NCBI RefSeq assembly: GCF_040802235.1
Contig: NC_133174.1
Coordinates: 82,234,647 to 82,298,646 of the forward strand
DNA from: Manis javanica
Lineage: Eukaryota; Chordata; Mammalia; Pholidota; Manidae
Direction of reading: 5' to 3'
DNA length: 64,000 bases
Positions 1-13,959 of the stretch are shown here, one piece after another; the stretch's first letter is position 1; each line of letters begins with the position of its first letter. The position numbers and the translations under genes are program-made. Below the pieces are notes generated by a model, which did not search any database, had not been told where the DNA came from, and was given only the letters and a program-made list of their open reading frames with translations.

Positions 1-724
1 TGTAAACACTAATATAGAACTACACCCCAGTTAGTTAATATGGAAGATGATCTTGAACTCTTTGCTCAATATTATAAAAAACTTTGATGAGAAAAATGTA
101 CATATTTAGGTAATATTATCTGAAGAATATGCTGTGCTGCCCCATCCATGTCTCAAGATACAGTCAGCTCTGCCATAACATTTGTTATGGAGACATGAAT
201 TTGTTTTAACATGATTGATACATTAAGGAACAATTTGAGCATAGAAAGAATTTCACATTTAATTATATTCTTAAATACAACTCAGTAAACAGAGAAAACT
301 GTGTTCAGTGTAAAAATACATAAAATATACACATACACCTTTCAAAAATGTACCAGCTACATTACTTCATCTTGTGTATTATCCCATAATGTTTTGTATT
401 TGTGAACATTTTTATATTAAAAAAATCAACTTCCACAGTATGTCGAAGTATCACAGTTCAATAAAACCAAGCAGCACATGCAAAGGAAAATTTCAGGTAT
501 TGAGGAGAAGCTTGACATAATATGTTTAGAAAGAAATGAGAGAACACGTGATGTCTCTGAAGCAGAAAGAAAGGAATACACTTTGTGGCCCATCAGTGAC
601 TAAGTGCAAAAACAACAGAAATGTCTATGGCTGTGTGGTACAATAAAAAACATATTTGGTCTTTCTCCATGGTTCCTGGCACTGGACTCCTAAATGTGTT
701 GGAATATACTAATAGGAATGTCTT
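1..724. other. AT-rich DNA, nothing recognised
   Basis: I see no long reading frame, RNA gene or repeat family that I can name. Composition is AT-rich, as in the rest of the non-L1 sequence. Confidence 0.5.
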
Positions 725-1345
725 TGTTATTCATAATGAGCCCTTTTTGATCACAACTGAGTTTATATTAATGAAGTGACTTAGAGTGCCTAGCCTCAGG
801 ATGAGCCATGTCATCAGAAAGGTCAAGTGATTAAAGGGTTGGAACTTTCAGCTTCCATCATTGACCAAGTGTTCAGGGCTGGAGATTGTGATCTATACAA
901 ACTCTTGAACAATGAGATTAGGGAAGCCTCTGGGTTGGTGAACATATCAGTGTTGGGAGGGTGGTGTGCCCTAACAGGGAATGGAGGTGCACAGCACTCA
1001 GGCCAATACCTTCCCCTGGACATTTTTTTCTGTTTAGTGTTCCTCAATGGTATCCTTTAGAGTAAATCAGTAAATGTAAACAAAGTGTGTTCTTGAGTTT
1101 TGAGAGCTGTTCTAGAAAATTGTCAAACTTGATGAGGGGGTTGTAGGAACCCCAATTGAGAGCAGGTCAGTCAGAAGTATGGGCGGGCCCCAAGACTTGC
1201 TACTGGCATCTGAGCCAGGGAAGGTCTTGTCGGATCTGATGCTAACTCCAGACAGTGTCAGAATTGAATTCAACTGTTGGACACCCAGTTCATGTTGGAG
1301 AATCAGAAAATTGTTTGTCAGAATGGAAAAAACTATACAGGCTGG
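725..1345 (+). repeat. Old endogenous-retrovirus LTR
   Basis: The text resembles an old mammalian ERV LTR. It has the run 'gagccctttttgatcacaac' near 739, then 'atgagccatgtcatcagaaa' near 802, the 'gggttggtgaaca' block near 932, a degenerate polyadenylation region near 1057 ('gagtaaatcagtaaat'), and the ending 'gtgtcagaattgaattcaac' near 1255. Short reading frames on both strands here are chance frames in the LTR. The family is from memory; I cannot choose between ERV1 and ERVL. No partner LTR or internal region is seen, so a solo LTR is likely. Confidence 0.55.
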
Positions 1346-3612
1346 CAAAACTTCAAGTACTGCTGCAAAGCCAGTAACAAGGCTTAAAGAAATTGAGGAA
1401 GTAAAAAGATTATCAAGTATATGGATTCTAGACCAAAAAGCACAAAACTGGGAATAAATTTCTTAAAAAGAGAAAGGACTATGTATGCACAACGACCTTA
1501 AATAAGGTTCACCAAATCTTACAGAAATGACTTCTTTATATCCTAGTGGAGGCTGCTTTAGTAGTTTCACACATAGTTACAATTTTCAAAGCCTTCAGCT
1601 GTCATGCAAAGGCATGAATGCATATGACAAATCCATAAACTAATTCCCAGCAGTGATACATAAGTTAATTGAGGGCTATACATTAGATCATATATTCAAT
1701 TTTGGTAAAATGAGTATCTATTATAAACTCATGCCTTTTTAGAGCTACAGGAAGGGTTTGAAGAGCTCTGAAACATGGAGAAACATGGACAGGATGTAAG
1801 GCTGGGATAGTATTAACTTTTATGTTTGGCAACGGTGCCAAACCAAAGAAAATGAGACATAGCCCCCAACAAGTGATGCTACAACTTTCCATCTGATTAT
1901 AGATGATCCCTCCTCACTACCTCACAGTAGCTCAAAAGCTGCAACTCTTCTAAAATCCACTTCCACAAATAAACTTCAGATCTTTTTCAAGGTAAAGTAC
2001 CATATTTATTATAGTATTTAGGTATTTTATATTTTAAACACTGAACATATGTAAACTATGCTACCATGTTTAGTAAGCTCCTATCATTAGGTTTTTTAAC
2101 GTGTCACAGACAAAGTGAATGTTCTCCCCCAGTCCCATTTTTCCTATGAGCCCTGTGGTTTTTACTGTACAATTTTGAAAAACATGCTGATTTTTAGGGC
2201 ACCATAAGTTGTGTGATAGCAAAAATGACTATAGTTTAAAATCTATCCCTAGAGGAATCTAGACATCTACAGAGCTGTGCACGGGGCCAAATCATTTTTA
2301 TTTCTTAAATAATTGCTTCTTCTGAGCTGCTCTTTGGCATTAGGTAATCAACCTACAGTGAGGACATTATCAGAAACTATCCTCTGAAACTCATCATTCT
2401 ATTTACTGTGAGAATGCTGCTGAGTGTGACGTTCACTACACTACACAGTATTCTCTTTATGATGATCCTCAAAAATTTCTCTCTGGCCTCAGTCCCAGGA
2501 ACAATTACACTTCTCCTGAAAAACAACTTTGCTTTTATTTTTATGTATACTGAGACTTTTAAGGGAGTATCTTAATAGAGCTCAATGAATACATCTTAAA
2601 TAAATGAATAAATGTGTCTTTTAACTAACTGTACTTCCCTCTCCACTTTGGCAGTTAAAGTACTGAGAGTCAAATTTGTGAACATCAGCTAGCAAGTGTA
2701 CAGGCCTTCATTGCACATATTTTGTTTGCAGCATCTTATCTTTTCTATGCTTATCTTTCCTGTGTCCAGATGTTCTTACTTCCTTACTTTTAAATTTCAT
2801 ATTTTTTGTATATACACTTAAGCCAATTAAACCCTTCTTTAGACAAGCCAGAGTGGAAGTAAAATAAAATAATGATAATAAAGTAGTAGAACTAAGATAT
2901 GAATCTACTCTCTGAATAAAAGAAACATGGAAAAATTTACATGAAATTTCAAAATGCAAAAATGATGAGTTTCAGTCAAATGGGTGGTCCCCTGTTGACT
3001 AAGAACACTTCAGTCTTTTTTTATGTCATCTGATAACACTAAAAAAAAATATTCGAGAGGGTTGGCCTAGCCTCAGTAATGACCTTCAAAGCTGATGAAC
3101 AACCACAAATAAGCCAGTTTTAGCCATTTAAAAGAAGGTGAAAAACAAGTCTCTCACTCTTGAAACAGAGGAATACTTCCATATATACTGTTATTTTTTT
3201 TTACTATTCTGAGACAAAATTATTTTGTTCTACTGAGAGAACCCAATCTCAGGAAAACTGAATAAAAGAAAAACTCAAATTATTGAAATACACTTTGTGT
3301 AAGACTATAACAATGAATTACTTAAAAATATGTATGGCAACAAGCAGCTAAAGTTTAATTAATAAATCATTAGAAATATTTGTATCATTTCTACCAATGA
3401 ACAAAACTAAATTATGGAACAGTGTTTCATTTTTAACTGGTGTAATTATGAAAATCAACTGAAATTTTAAAGCATCAGTGTCTTAAAATACATTTCCTAT
3501 CATGTATAACTAGTGACCAGAAAATTACCTCACATTATCAAAATATGAGTATTTAAATAGAGGATATTCACATATTAAACCATTACATTTTTATCCCCTG
3601 GAAACACATAAG
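1346..3612. other. Non-coding DNA, nothing recognised
   Basis: AT-rich sequence with only short chance reading frames. I recognise no transposon family, RNA gene or conserved motif. Confidence 0.45.
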
Positions 3613-4073
3613 CTTGGTTGGCAGAATAATGGCCTCCCAAAATGTCCACATCCTAACCCTGGAATCTGTGCATTTGTTTCCTTATATGGCAAATGGATTT
3701 TGAAGATGTGATCTTGAGATACAGACACTTCTGGATTATCTGAGTAGGCCCAGTGTAATCACAAGGGTCCTTAAGGAGGCAGGAGGGTCAGAGACAGAGT
3801 CAGGAAGGCTACTACCGAAGAAGAAGAGGTCTGAATGATGTGAGACCACATTCCAAGATATGTGGGTGGTCCCTAGAAGATGGAAAAGGTAAGGAAATTT
3901 ATTCTCCCCTAGAGCCTCCAGCAGGAATACAGCTCTACCAACAACCTTGATTTTACCCTAGTAAAACTTATTTCAGACTTATTATCTCTAGAACCACAAG
4001 ATGATAAATTTGTGTTTTTAAAGCCAGTTAATCCATGGTTATTTGTTACAACAGCAATAGAAAGCTAATGCAC
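3613..4073 (+). repeat. MaLR/MLT1-like LTR, sense
   Basis: The order of blocks is that of mammalian MaLR-type LTRs: 'aataatggcctcccaaaatg' at the start, 'aatcacaagggtccttaagg' in the middle, 'gagcctccagcaggaa', then 'ccttgattttaccctagt', then an AATAAA-like 'gataaatttgtgttt', ending 'caatagaaagctaatgca'. It is about 460 bp, close to a full LTR, and well diverged, so the insertion is old. No internal region follows; a solo LTR is inferred. Confidence 0.7.
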
Positions 4074-5107
4074 AAGCACAGATATTTACCTTAAGATGTT
4101 TTTCACTATTGGACCTCTGATGTCACAGACAGTATTTATGTGGGAAAAATAAAAGCTCTGTAGCAAAACTGGCATGCCTCAGAAGTGCATAGCCAATGAT
4201 GGTGATGATAATAATAGGTAATAAAAAACATTGAATAGCCACTTAATGGTTTTCAATAGGCACACAGTAACTCATTTCATTCATATCTGTTTACACATGG
4301 GACATATATGATAAACAAAATCAACACCCCAATTTCAAATGTGCTGTATATCTGATGACCAAATACCAGATCCCACGAGTGAAACTTTGTCCCATTACAC
4401 TACAACTCTCACTGCCTCTCAAGTTAAATGCTTTGAACCCAAACCCAATTAGTGCCTTTACAAACCTTAAGCAAAAATTATATAGAGAGATAGATATATT
4501 TATTACACATTTAAATATATACTTATATATGTATTTATATAGATAAAGTTGATAGAGAGAGGGACACAGGGATGGAGAGAGGTACACTCTGTTCTATATG
4601 ATACATTTGTTTGCTGATACATACACAGATTCACCACAGATACTGGACACTTAATCACAGTTACATTTTAAAAATTTAGTGTTTAGCCTGTTGACTACTT
4701 TATTCCTCACCTTTATGGATAGCACTGTTTTCTTAGGTACTGAATATAACATTTAGTATTTTAATGTCTCCAAAAATCAAGTTGATTACATTTGCAAAAG
4801 AAAGATAAGATACAGTTACCAACACAATTTAATAGAACTGAACTAGGTATCTTCCTTAAATTCCCACGAAAAGTATAATACATCTTTGATGTGTTTGAAT
4901 GAAATAATTTTGAGCACAAGATCTACAATTCAAAATCAGATAAGAAAATACAGTAAAATATTCAAGTCACCAAAGCTAAGATTAATGCAAGTGTGAATAA
5001 TATAAATCAGGGTTTTACCATAATGTTTTAGAGTCAATCAATATCTACACAAATGTGACACTAGTGATACATCACAAGCTTATCATGAGATGTGAGATTT
5101 TTTTCAA
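4074..5107. other. Non-coding DNA, nothing recognised
   Basis: AT-rich, with a short TATATA-rich patch near 4480-4545. Overlapping small frames on both strands here come from low complexity. Confidence 0.45.
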
Positions 5108-5320
5108 ATAATGATAATGACTAATATTTATTGAATTTTTACTCTGTGGAGGCACCAGAGTAAGCAATGTAATGCATTATTTTATTTAATGAAGATATAA
5201 TTATTTTCTACAATTTACAAATAAGGAAAATAAGAAACAATGAGGACAAGAAGCAATACTCTAACCCAGGTCTATGTTATGCTCAAACTTTTGTTCTTAA
5301 CCACCTTGCTGAAATACATT
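5108..5320 (+). repeat. MIR SINE
   Basis: Shows the MIR core layout: 'actaatatttattgaatttt', then a degraded 'tttatttaatg' block, then 'acaaataaggaaaataagaa' matching the usual 'cagatgaggaaactgag' position, then 'aacccaggtctatg'. Strongly diverged, as expected for this ancient tRNA-derived SINE. Confidence 0.7.
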
Positions 5321-5899
5321 CTGCATTATTACTGGTAGGTCTGGGTGACTCATTTAAAATTTTATCTGTTTTCGTAGTCATCAGCAACATAGGTAGTAGG
5401 TTCCTTGACCATAGAATTATATTCCAGAAATATAATGCATCTAAAACAACTCCTAAGTAGATTGAACTTATATTGTAAACATGAAAATATTGAAAGATGT
5501 TGATTCTTCATAGCTGTAGTAATTAAATATCCATAATATTGAGGATAAGATTCTAAAAATTAACTTTTGTCAGTGATAATTTTTACTCTGAAAGGACTGT
5601 ATGGAATAGAGATCAAGTAATCAACCTTAACTGTATTATGATTTAACATAGCAATCCATTTTAACTAATCAAGATCACATCCAATAATTTAATTAAGACT
5701 CTGAATGCTACCATTTTTCTTACAATCATTTAGCATCCTGTTTGAATATTCATGATACAGAATGAAAGCTTCTGGCAAGATATACTAGGTGCACACATAT
5801 TTAGATGATAACATAAATTTTCAAATAGAGTATAAATTGATCAGGGTTTTCTTCCCTGAAACACTGACAGAATAATTTAGTATTGAATCTTACACTATT
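5321..5899. other. Non-coding DNA, nothing recognised
   Basis: AT-rich sequence between two MIR copies. No frame, motif or repeat family identified. Confidence 0.45.
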
Positions 5900-6115
5900 A
5901 TCATTACTATAACTATCTAACGTTCACTGAGTGCTTATTAAGTGACTGGGATAAATATTTCATACATATTATCTCATTTAATGCTCACAATATACTACCA
6001 TTATCTCCATCTGCAGAGAAGGAAACTATGGCCCAGAGTGTTTACATTATTTGTCTGCTAAGTGCTGGAGCCAGAACATAAAACCTGGTCTTTCTCATAC
6101 ATTCTGAAGCATTCT
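5900..6115 (+). repeat. MIR SINE
   Basis: MIR layout is clear: 'actgagtgcttattaagtga', 'ttatctcatttaatgctcac', 'ctgcagagaaggaaactatg' and 'gctggagccagaac' in order. Second sense-strand MIR within 1 kb; each diverged independently. Confidence 0.75.
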
Positions 6116-9100
6116 GTTCTCTTGTCTTAAAGCAGTTTAGCTAGTATTTAATGTGGATTAACATTTGCAATCTCAGTTCTAGTGATTCCAGGATACACAT
6201 ACAAACAGAAAATGCACATCGGCCCTGTTCTTATAGATGTTATAATCTGGTATATCCCCATAATTTCCCTGAAAAGGTCCTTTGAGCCATATTATTATAC
6301 CATAGCTTTTTTTTTGTTTTCTTTTGTTTCTACACCATGTTGAATTCAATTTTTGCTCTCCTTTTCTTGCTGAAATATATCTTTATTTTATTATGCTTCC
6401 AGGATGCTACTTGGCAGAAGTGAACATAACAAAATTTTAGGTTATTTTTAGTGCACATGTTGCACTGAAAACCATTTGTTGTGGTGGTTTAATGTTTCTC
6501 CTTTTAATCTCCCTCCCCAGGAAGAAAATTTCCCACTTCACATTTATTTCTGAGATCACTGCAGTCTTGTTTATGCTCTTGCCATTCCAGTTAAACTGCT
6601 CTAAGATTGTCAGTAGTAGCTCAATTTCTAAATGCAATGGACAATTTCATTTTCATTTCTTATTTCACTTAAGCTCATTGCAACATGTGACACCCTGACC
6701 ACATTCTCTGTCTTTAATTATCTCCTACTTTAACTTCTGAGGCAGCAATCTCTCTGTATTCTCTTCCTAAGTCTGTAAATATGTCTTTTGTAGTTGCTGT
6801 ATCATACAACTGATCTGAGATCCAGGGATACCTAGGGTTTCATGGATCTAGTTTCTGGAGTCCATGAATTCTCTTCCCCACTAAATCATAAGATGTATTA
6901 GGATAGCTACTATATATATGTTTATTCTTTTAGTTCCAATACAAGATCTGCAACAGAGTTTAGTGCTCAACAAATATTTATCAAACTTATAAATTTCAGG
7001 CAAAGAGATACTATGCATTGATAAAAGTGAAAAATTCATTGTTTATGTACGTAAATTCTCTAAAACCTTGTATGTGATTTTTGGAAAATAGCAAATGCTA
7101 ATGATCCAAATTAAAAAATTTGTGAGCAATTTTCATGGTAGGATATATAGATTGAAATATTTCATTTAGGAAATATCAATAACTATTTGTTACTTTGTTT
7201 TTTAGAACTGTGGTAGATGCTGAGAATACAAATATTCAAACATATCTCCCCAAGCTAATGAGGCTAGATTAACTAGTAAAATAATTAGAAAAAATGTTGC
7301 AATATAAAACTGTATACTGAATTATGGGGTGTACTGAAACTACTATCAATAGTTCAAAAAAGGTGGATATTTAAAGATTGGAATACTTAGGGAAAGCTCC
7401 TTGAAAAATGTGCAACTTGCAACAGAAGACATGGGTAAAAGTTCAGGGTTAGAAACAGTACTATTGGAGATAGGAATAACATGAGCAAAGTTACAGAGAT
7501 AAGAATTAGATGAGGTATTCACGGAAAAAATTGGAACTGGTCTAGCTAGAATGAAGCTTGTATATTGTGTACGGGAGAATGGTTCATCATACCATTGACT
7601 TACTGGCTCACCTGGCTTTGTCTTCAAGCAGTCAATTGCTGTATTTTATGGCCCATTATGTCAGTCACCTCTATAGAGACATGAATGTAATTACCTGAGT
7701 ATAATTATTTGTATCAGAAAATGGTACAGCATTTAGTGACTTTCCAACTTTTTCTCCCAGTGGCTATATTAAAGAATGAAGTAAGTAACCAAAAGCAATT
7801 ATTTTGTTCTCTAATATTAAAAAGAGATATTTTGCTTAAGTATTGGAATAATTCCTGGTATAGTTCATAAGTTTCTGTTATTCAAAAAAATTCCAAAGAT
7901 TGTTTTCTGACTTTTAATAAATACACTGTCAATTCTCTGAATGATATGAATTAAATGATTAAAGGCACAGATATAGTTTTCTAGAAACAAGAGTTAATGA
8001 CCTTGTATCTCTTGCCCTGGGAAGAAAATCTAAACTTGACTTTGGTGCTAACAAAGAGAAGCAGCAAATATCTTTTCTTTTTTAATAAAGTTTTGTGCTT
8101 GGGTAATAAAGCAATTTGCTTCATATTAACTTGGAACATTGTTCACCTATCTCATGGTTACTTGTAAAATTTTCATTTAGTAGATGGAAAGAATTTTCAT
8201 ACATAATTTCAAATGGAGAGAGCCCAAAGAAGTTAGGATCACACAAGTCTGAGACCAAATTTATTAAATAAAACTGAGAAGTATTGTTAATAAAAGGTTT
8301 TTAATAATTTTATCCTAATGAGAAATTTGGAATCAAAGGTACAATTCTGCATTTGTTTCTTGTTTTGCATATGGAACAATTTAAGACATGGAGGGGTGTA
8401 GGAGGGTCAAGGTAGAATTTCTAAAGTAACAAAGGATGCACACTTACCATCTTGACCACTTCTTTATAATTCATTATTATTCATAATTTAGAGAAATCTA
8501 CAGAAGATGAAATGAAGATGAGGAAGAGGAATAATGTATCATTAAAGCAGGACAAAAAAATTAAGCCTAAGGCAATCTACTTTCAGTTTTCCATATCTGA
8601 AACAAATCTGGCATATTAAAAGAGGAAACTAATATTTAAACTTTAATGTACCTGTATGGCTAAGAAAATTTAAGTAACATTGTGTGGGACAACTCAATTT
8701 TAAAGAGAAAATGTCAAAACAGAATCAAAATTTTAAACTATTTATAATTTCAATGGTTATTGCTTTTGAAAAGACAGGGAATTTAGTTATTTGGATATTT
8801 GATGCCATTTATAGGGTAGCCATTATTCAACAATACCTTTGGTTCAATTAAAGCTAATACTTTTGATTTCTCAAAACTGAATAAAATCTCTACTTGAAAT
8901 TGATTCATCATTTTTTACTAGAAAGGGGAACCATAGAACAGACATAATAAAGGTATGTCATAATGGGAATTTACAACAGCTATTGGCTGATACATTTAAA
9001 ACTTTAGAATAATATAATTTTTCTACTATTCAAACTTACAAATGAGACAAAGAAATTTTTCTATTCTGTCAGGTAACAGTAATTCACAAGAACTACTTTA

Positions 9101-12100
9101 CTGATCAAATTACTGAATTATTTATCAAAGTGATAATTAGGACTGAGCATTTTGTGACTCTAAGGAGATATGTTTATTACTTCAAGCAGAAGAAATGATT
9201 AATTTGCTGATGGCATAGATAATTTCATATTTTAATTTTTCTCAATTTTATTCAGTTTATGCTATTTCATATAATTTTAATAAAATAAAATATTAAATAC
9301 ATAATCAGTTTGAAGTGACCCTGCACCAGTAAATTACTTTAATTTCACTTTTCTTTACCTTTCTTTTAATTTTTTTTCCTGTTAAAACTTCGAATAAAAC
9401 CTTTACAAATAAATTCATCTTATGCTTCATTAGCATTCTTGTAAGGTCTTGATGGTAAATCTAGAAGGTTGAAGTTAAGAGTTAAACAGGATGTGTCTGT
9501 TACATATGAATAAGATTTATTTACAAAAAAGTAGCACCAAGAGACTAATGGCCAATAGAGGGATACTGGAGAAGAGAAGACTATAGTCGGAACCTCAGGC
9601 AACGTTGCTGACTACATGGAAACTTTCTAAGTTTGATACAATTATGTTTTAAGGCAGTCATTGATTCTTCATTGATGAAAAATCATATCAATAAAGAAGA
9701 GCATGGTATGGGTTTTCCTAAATATAATCAAACCAAAGAATGTAGAAAAAAATGTGGTAGAGTTTATAGGAATTAAAATAAGGGAAAGAAGGTAGATATA
9801 AGCAAGGTTTACATTGAAATAAACAAAGCAGATTAATATATAGTCTTCATTTGACAACTGTGAACAATGTGTGTAAACATTTGCATGCATACCCTATACA
9901 TATTCCCTTCCCATGTACCCTCATTCTTAAATTCAGTGTCATGACTCTATTAGAATTAACTTCAAAGTTATATGTTATCAACTGTTTCTTTCATAATAAA
10001 GCATTTCTAAATAGAATCACTTAGCATAATCTAATATCTCATAAGTGTATAGCAGTATTATTTCTGATAATTATGGAAAATAATTAAAATACTAGCTATT
10101 GCAATAGATGAAGCTGCATAAAATAATGCAATAGCTTGTAAAATTCCTTGGACATATGACACATTATACATATGCCAGTCAATGATCTAGGGAATGTCAG
10201 TGACCTCTGGTCATTCAGATGAAACAATATATAAGATTACATAAAAATTCTAGTTTCAATCCTACTTCATATCATTATTACTCTTACCAAGCCTCAATTT
10301 CTTCTTTAAAATAGGATACTAAATTTTTTATATTCCAAAGGATAGTTTCGAAGATCTAATAAAACAGAGTTAAATGTGTAGGGTTATTCTTCGAAAATAG
10401 TATCTTACATGAATGTTATTTTCTTCTGTTAACCCAGCAGCTCTACCCGGTATTCTGACTAATGCAATAAAACTGGATGACTCAAAATGCTCTAGAATTG
10501 AATTTAAAATATCAAATAAATGCGTTACCAAAACATTTTCATCTCAAGGAAGAGCATCATAACAATCTGAAGATATCACCTATAATGAAAACAAGCTAAA
10601 CATATCCACAGCAAACTAAACATATCCGCTATATAGAAAAACATTATGAGACACATATGATCTGGCCTTAGTGCTTAAGGAGATAACAGAGAAGTAAGAG
10701 ATGTGAAGAAGTAAAAAAAAAAAAAAATCTCCATTTTTATTTTTGAGTCTGTAACTACATTACTGAGATTGAATCTAAATCAATCCAGCAACAGGCCCTT
10801 TCCTTCTATCTCTTCTCCTAGATCTTCCTTTTTCTGCATCTTCAAGCTTGGATAAAAGTTTAGGCTGGAATTTATGGGCAGAACAAGAATAAACTAAAAC
10901 CATTTCAGCTTTAGTTTCCCATATCAGTTGATTTCAGCATGTACTACATTCTTATCAATCACAACAGTACAGACTTTCTTTTGCAGTTTAGTCCCTTGAT
11001 TTAAGGGTAATCATGGTTACTAAACTTTCTGAAAATTCCTTATTTAGCCTACTGAAATGCATTCTCATTCAAATTATTTGTGCTGTACATAAAACAAAAA
11101 ATACTACTAAATGATCTTGATTGACAGACCCCATAGTTAGCTACTTTAAAACAAAATGTGAATTGAGACACAAGAGAGAAAACCTGGAATTAAAATGCGA
11201 GCAATATTAGGAAATACATTGTTAATGACATAAAGTCCTCTAATGATGTTTTTTCATTAAGAGTGATTTTTTGGTTTTACATAAACCACAGCTTGTATTT
11301 GCTAAATTCATGTCATGATAAATAATTGATAGCAGTAATAACTCTGAAATCTGCAATAAGGAAAATAAAGGTTCAATAACTAAAGATAAATATAAAATCT
11401 ATTGAAATTTAAAATATATGGCCCTAGTGTGAATTTAAAAAATACATGTAATATTATATTGTAGTTTAATTTATGTAATTATATATATATGTATATGTTG
11501 TCTTTGTATTTTATACAATTTAATGAGAATCATTAATAAATACATTTATAGTTGTAAATAACATGTTGAGTTGTTTTATGTATTTTATAAAATAAAAATG
11601 TTTAAACCAAAACTTAAAAATTACTAAATGCTTTAAAGACTGACTGGGTGACAGAGGACTTAAAATTTTATCAACTATCAATAATTATATTCTACTTGAA
11701 ATTACTAAAGTAAATCTATTTCTCAGTTGCGAGCAAAGAGCCTATTCCTCTCTGATGATAAATACATTGCAAATTAGATTATTTTAAAGAAAATATTTTA
11801 GGATTATGAATACATTCTTGTAACTGAAATAAATTCTAAATACATGGAAAAGCAGAACTGGATATAATAGAACCAGGAAAACTGAAAAGAAACCATGCAA
11901 GAGAATGCTTATTCACAAAAAAAGATATTTAAGAGAGAAAATCAGCCTCTACATAATAAATGACAAATGCCACTAGTCCAGGAATCATGCGTAACTATTT
12001 TGAAGTACAATGGTAAAACTGATCATATATAAGAAATCGAAGCTTATAGCCTATCACAATCTTTTGACACAATCATTGTTATAAGGTTCTAAATATCTGA

Positions 12101-12639
12101 TCCACACTATAAAGATATGTATATAACCTTTCATTTAGCCTACAGTCAAAATTGTAAATGGTCTTCTTATACACAAGTAAAAGATATAAGATTACTTAAA
12201 ATAAAAAAACTTGCCATTCAACTAAAGAGAATGACTGCCTCCTTGGAAAAGTAACCTCTTCTCTTATTACCCATAGGCACGTATGAATAATATCTTTATG
12301 TAGCGTTATATTATTTAAGAGTTTTCTAAGGTAAGGAATGTATAAAAGGAACCAATGTCTCCAGCTGCTAGAATAAATAAAGAAAACGGTAAGGTCCATA
12401 AGAAATACAGAAATTCAGTTTTCAACAAGGAAATTTTATTTCATTTATGTTTTAAGTGGCTTTTTAAAGGCAAGCTTCAACTCAAAAAATGGCATCCTGA
12501 AATAACCTCTTGTTCTACTGGTACACACACACACACAAATAATGTAAAGTGAGAGACATTTTTAAAAAATCACCTACATGTGATAATTTTCTAAAATAAA
12601 ACAGCAATAATAGAGAATAGTTATAAACCATTTAATATA
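6116..12639. other. Long AT-rich non-coding stretch
   Basis: 6.5 kb without a gene. Possible weak L2 or MIR debris near 6895-6995 and 10260-10330. There is a 15-base A run at 10713-10727, a near-perfect 17-base direct repeat ('aaactaaacatatcc' type) near 10595-10627, and a TATATA patch near 11481-11496. The longest frames (60-93 codons) show no family similarity and no codon structure that I can see. It is probably intergenic or deep-intron DNA. Confidence 0.4.
6895..6995 (-). repeat. Possible L2 3' end
   Basis: The phrase 'tttagtgctcaacaaatatt' with the preceding 'agttccaatacaagatctgc' matches the common reverse-oriented L2 3' terminus ('aggtgctcaataaatatttg' type). Short and diverged. Confidence 0.4.
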
Positions 12640-12790
12640 TACTGAGCATATTTTAAGCATTTTACATGTATTAATTGACTTAATCCTCACAAAATTATGA
12701 AATTGGTACCATTATCATACCCATTACTCAGCTGAGAAAAAGCACTCAGAAAAGTAGGGCAAGATTCAAGGTGTTTCTTCATGTCATTTT
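12640..12790 (+). repeat. MIR SINE fragment
   Basis: 'attaattgacttaatcctca', 'aaattggtaccattatcata' and 'cccattactcagctgagaaa' follow the MIR order. The 5' tRNA-like part is not clear. Confidence 0.65.
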
Positions 12791-13524
12791 AAATCTATAT
12801 TATTCCTCTTTAATCAAAAACAATATTTGGGGAGGAATTCAATAGCTGAAACTTTTTCAATATTTACAGTAAGTATCTATAAGAATCACACTGCATGATA
12901 TTTTTATAACTATAACTTAAATAATGACTTAACTTTATTCAGGTAAATTATGAATCAGGACAATCATTCTACTAAATTTTTATTATCAAATTAATCCCTA
13001 ATCTTGCCTCACTTTCTGAAAATAAAAGCATAAAGATTATCTTTTTAACAGAAAGATTTTAACTTAAACAATATGGTTCATATGTCACTGAAGACATTTG
13101 AAGGTTTCTTTTTTATTTTGAGAAATCAGAAGATTTCAATGTTGGCAGAAATATAAAAGCCCCATGGCTTATTGCCTAATTTACTTCAAATAACAAATAT
13201 ACCTTAGTAACACAAGCAAATAGTTTATAAGATGACACTATTTTAAAAGATACTAATTGTTTATTTTTCCCCCATACATGGTCAGCCAACAATAATCAAT
13301 ATAGATTCAACCCGAGGTCAGAAAGGGTGAAAGAAGGGTATGAAGTATTCCCATCTATACCTAAGGAGTCCCAAAATCTATAATATTGGTTGAGCTTTAG
13401 TAACAATGGATCAGATAAATGTTCTACCAGATGCTACTATTAAATTAATAAGACAAATTATACTAGAATATAGTATTATATTAGAATTACATACTAGAAT
13501 TATATTATACTAGAATTAAACTAG
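12791..13524. other. Non-coding DNA, local short repeats
   Basis: AT-rich. At 13456-13525 the motif 'tactagaat' plus 'tatattatactagaattaaa' recurs three to four times, a small degenerate tandem repeat. Nothing else recognised. Confidence 0.45.
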
Positions 13525-13655
13525 AATCTTTTTATGTGTCAAGTGCTCTACTAAGTGATTTGTATTTATTAACTCATTTAATTCTTATAAAAATACTTTG
13601 AAGTAACTACCATTATCATCTTTACAGATGAGAAAAATCCTCAGAGCAGTCTGCT
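13525..13655 (+). repeat. MIR SINE fragment
   Basis: 'atgtgtcaagtgctctacta', 'attaactcatttaattctta', 'taactaccattatcatcttt' and 'acagatgagaaaaatc' are in MIR order and sense orientation. Confidence 0.7.
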
Positions 13656-13959
13656 TATTGACACAGTGCATAATGCACAGAAAGAATGCCCACTGTTTGG
13701 AAAATCTGAAATATGTTTTTCAGTCGGCTAAGAATTATGACACTTCTCTGGCTCATTCACATTTCCAAATGAAATCATTTAAAAATTAAAATTATCAAAA
13801 AAAATTATCCAAATTCTCAGCCCCACTGATCTGCTTTTTATCATAACTGGGACCTCAAATTACTCAAGTAGCCACTTCATCCTGTATAATAGCACATAAA
13901 AATTCTACACCCAAAGTAAACTCTGCAGTCACCTGCTTCAGTGCTGACCTCACTATACT

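Noticed and set aside
1179-1457. 92-codon plus-strand frame
   Set aside because: Lies mostly in the old ERV LTR, has no recognisable domain, and mirrors an overlapping minus-strand frame.
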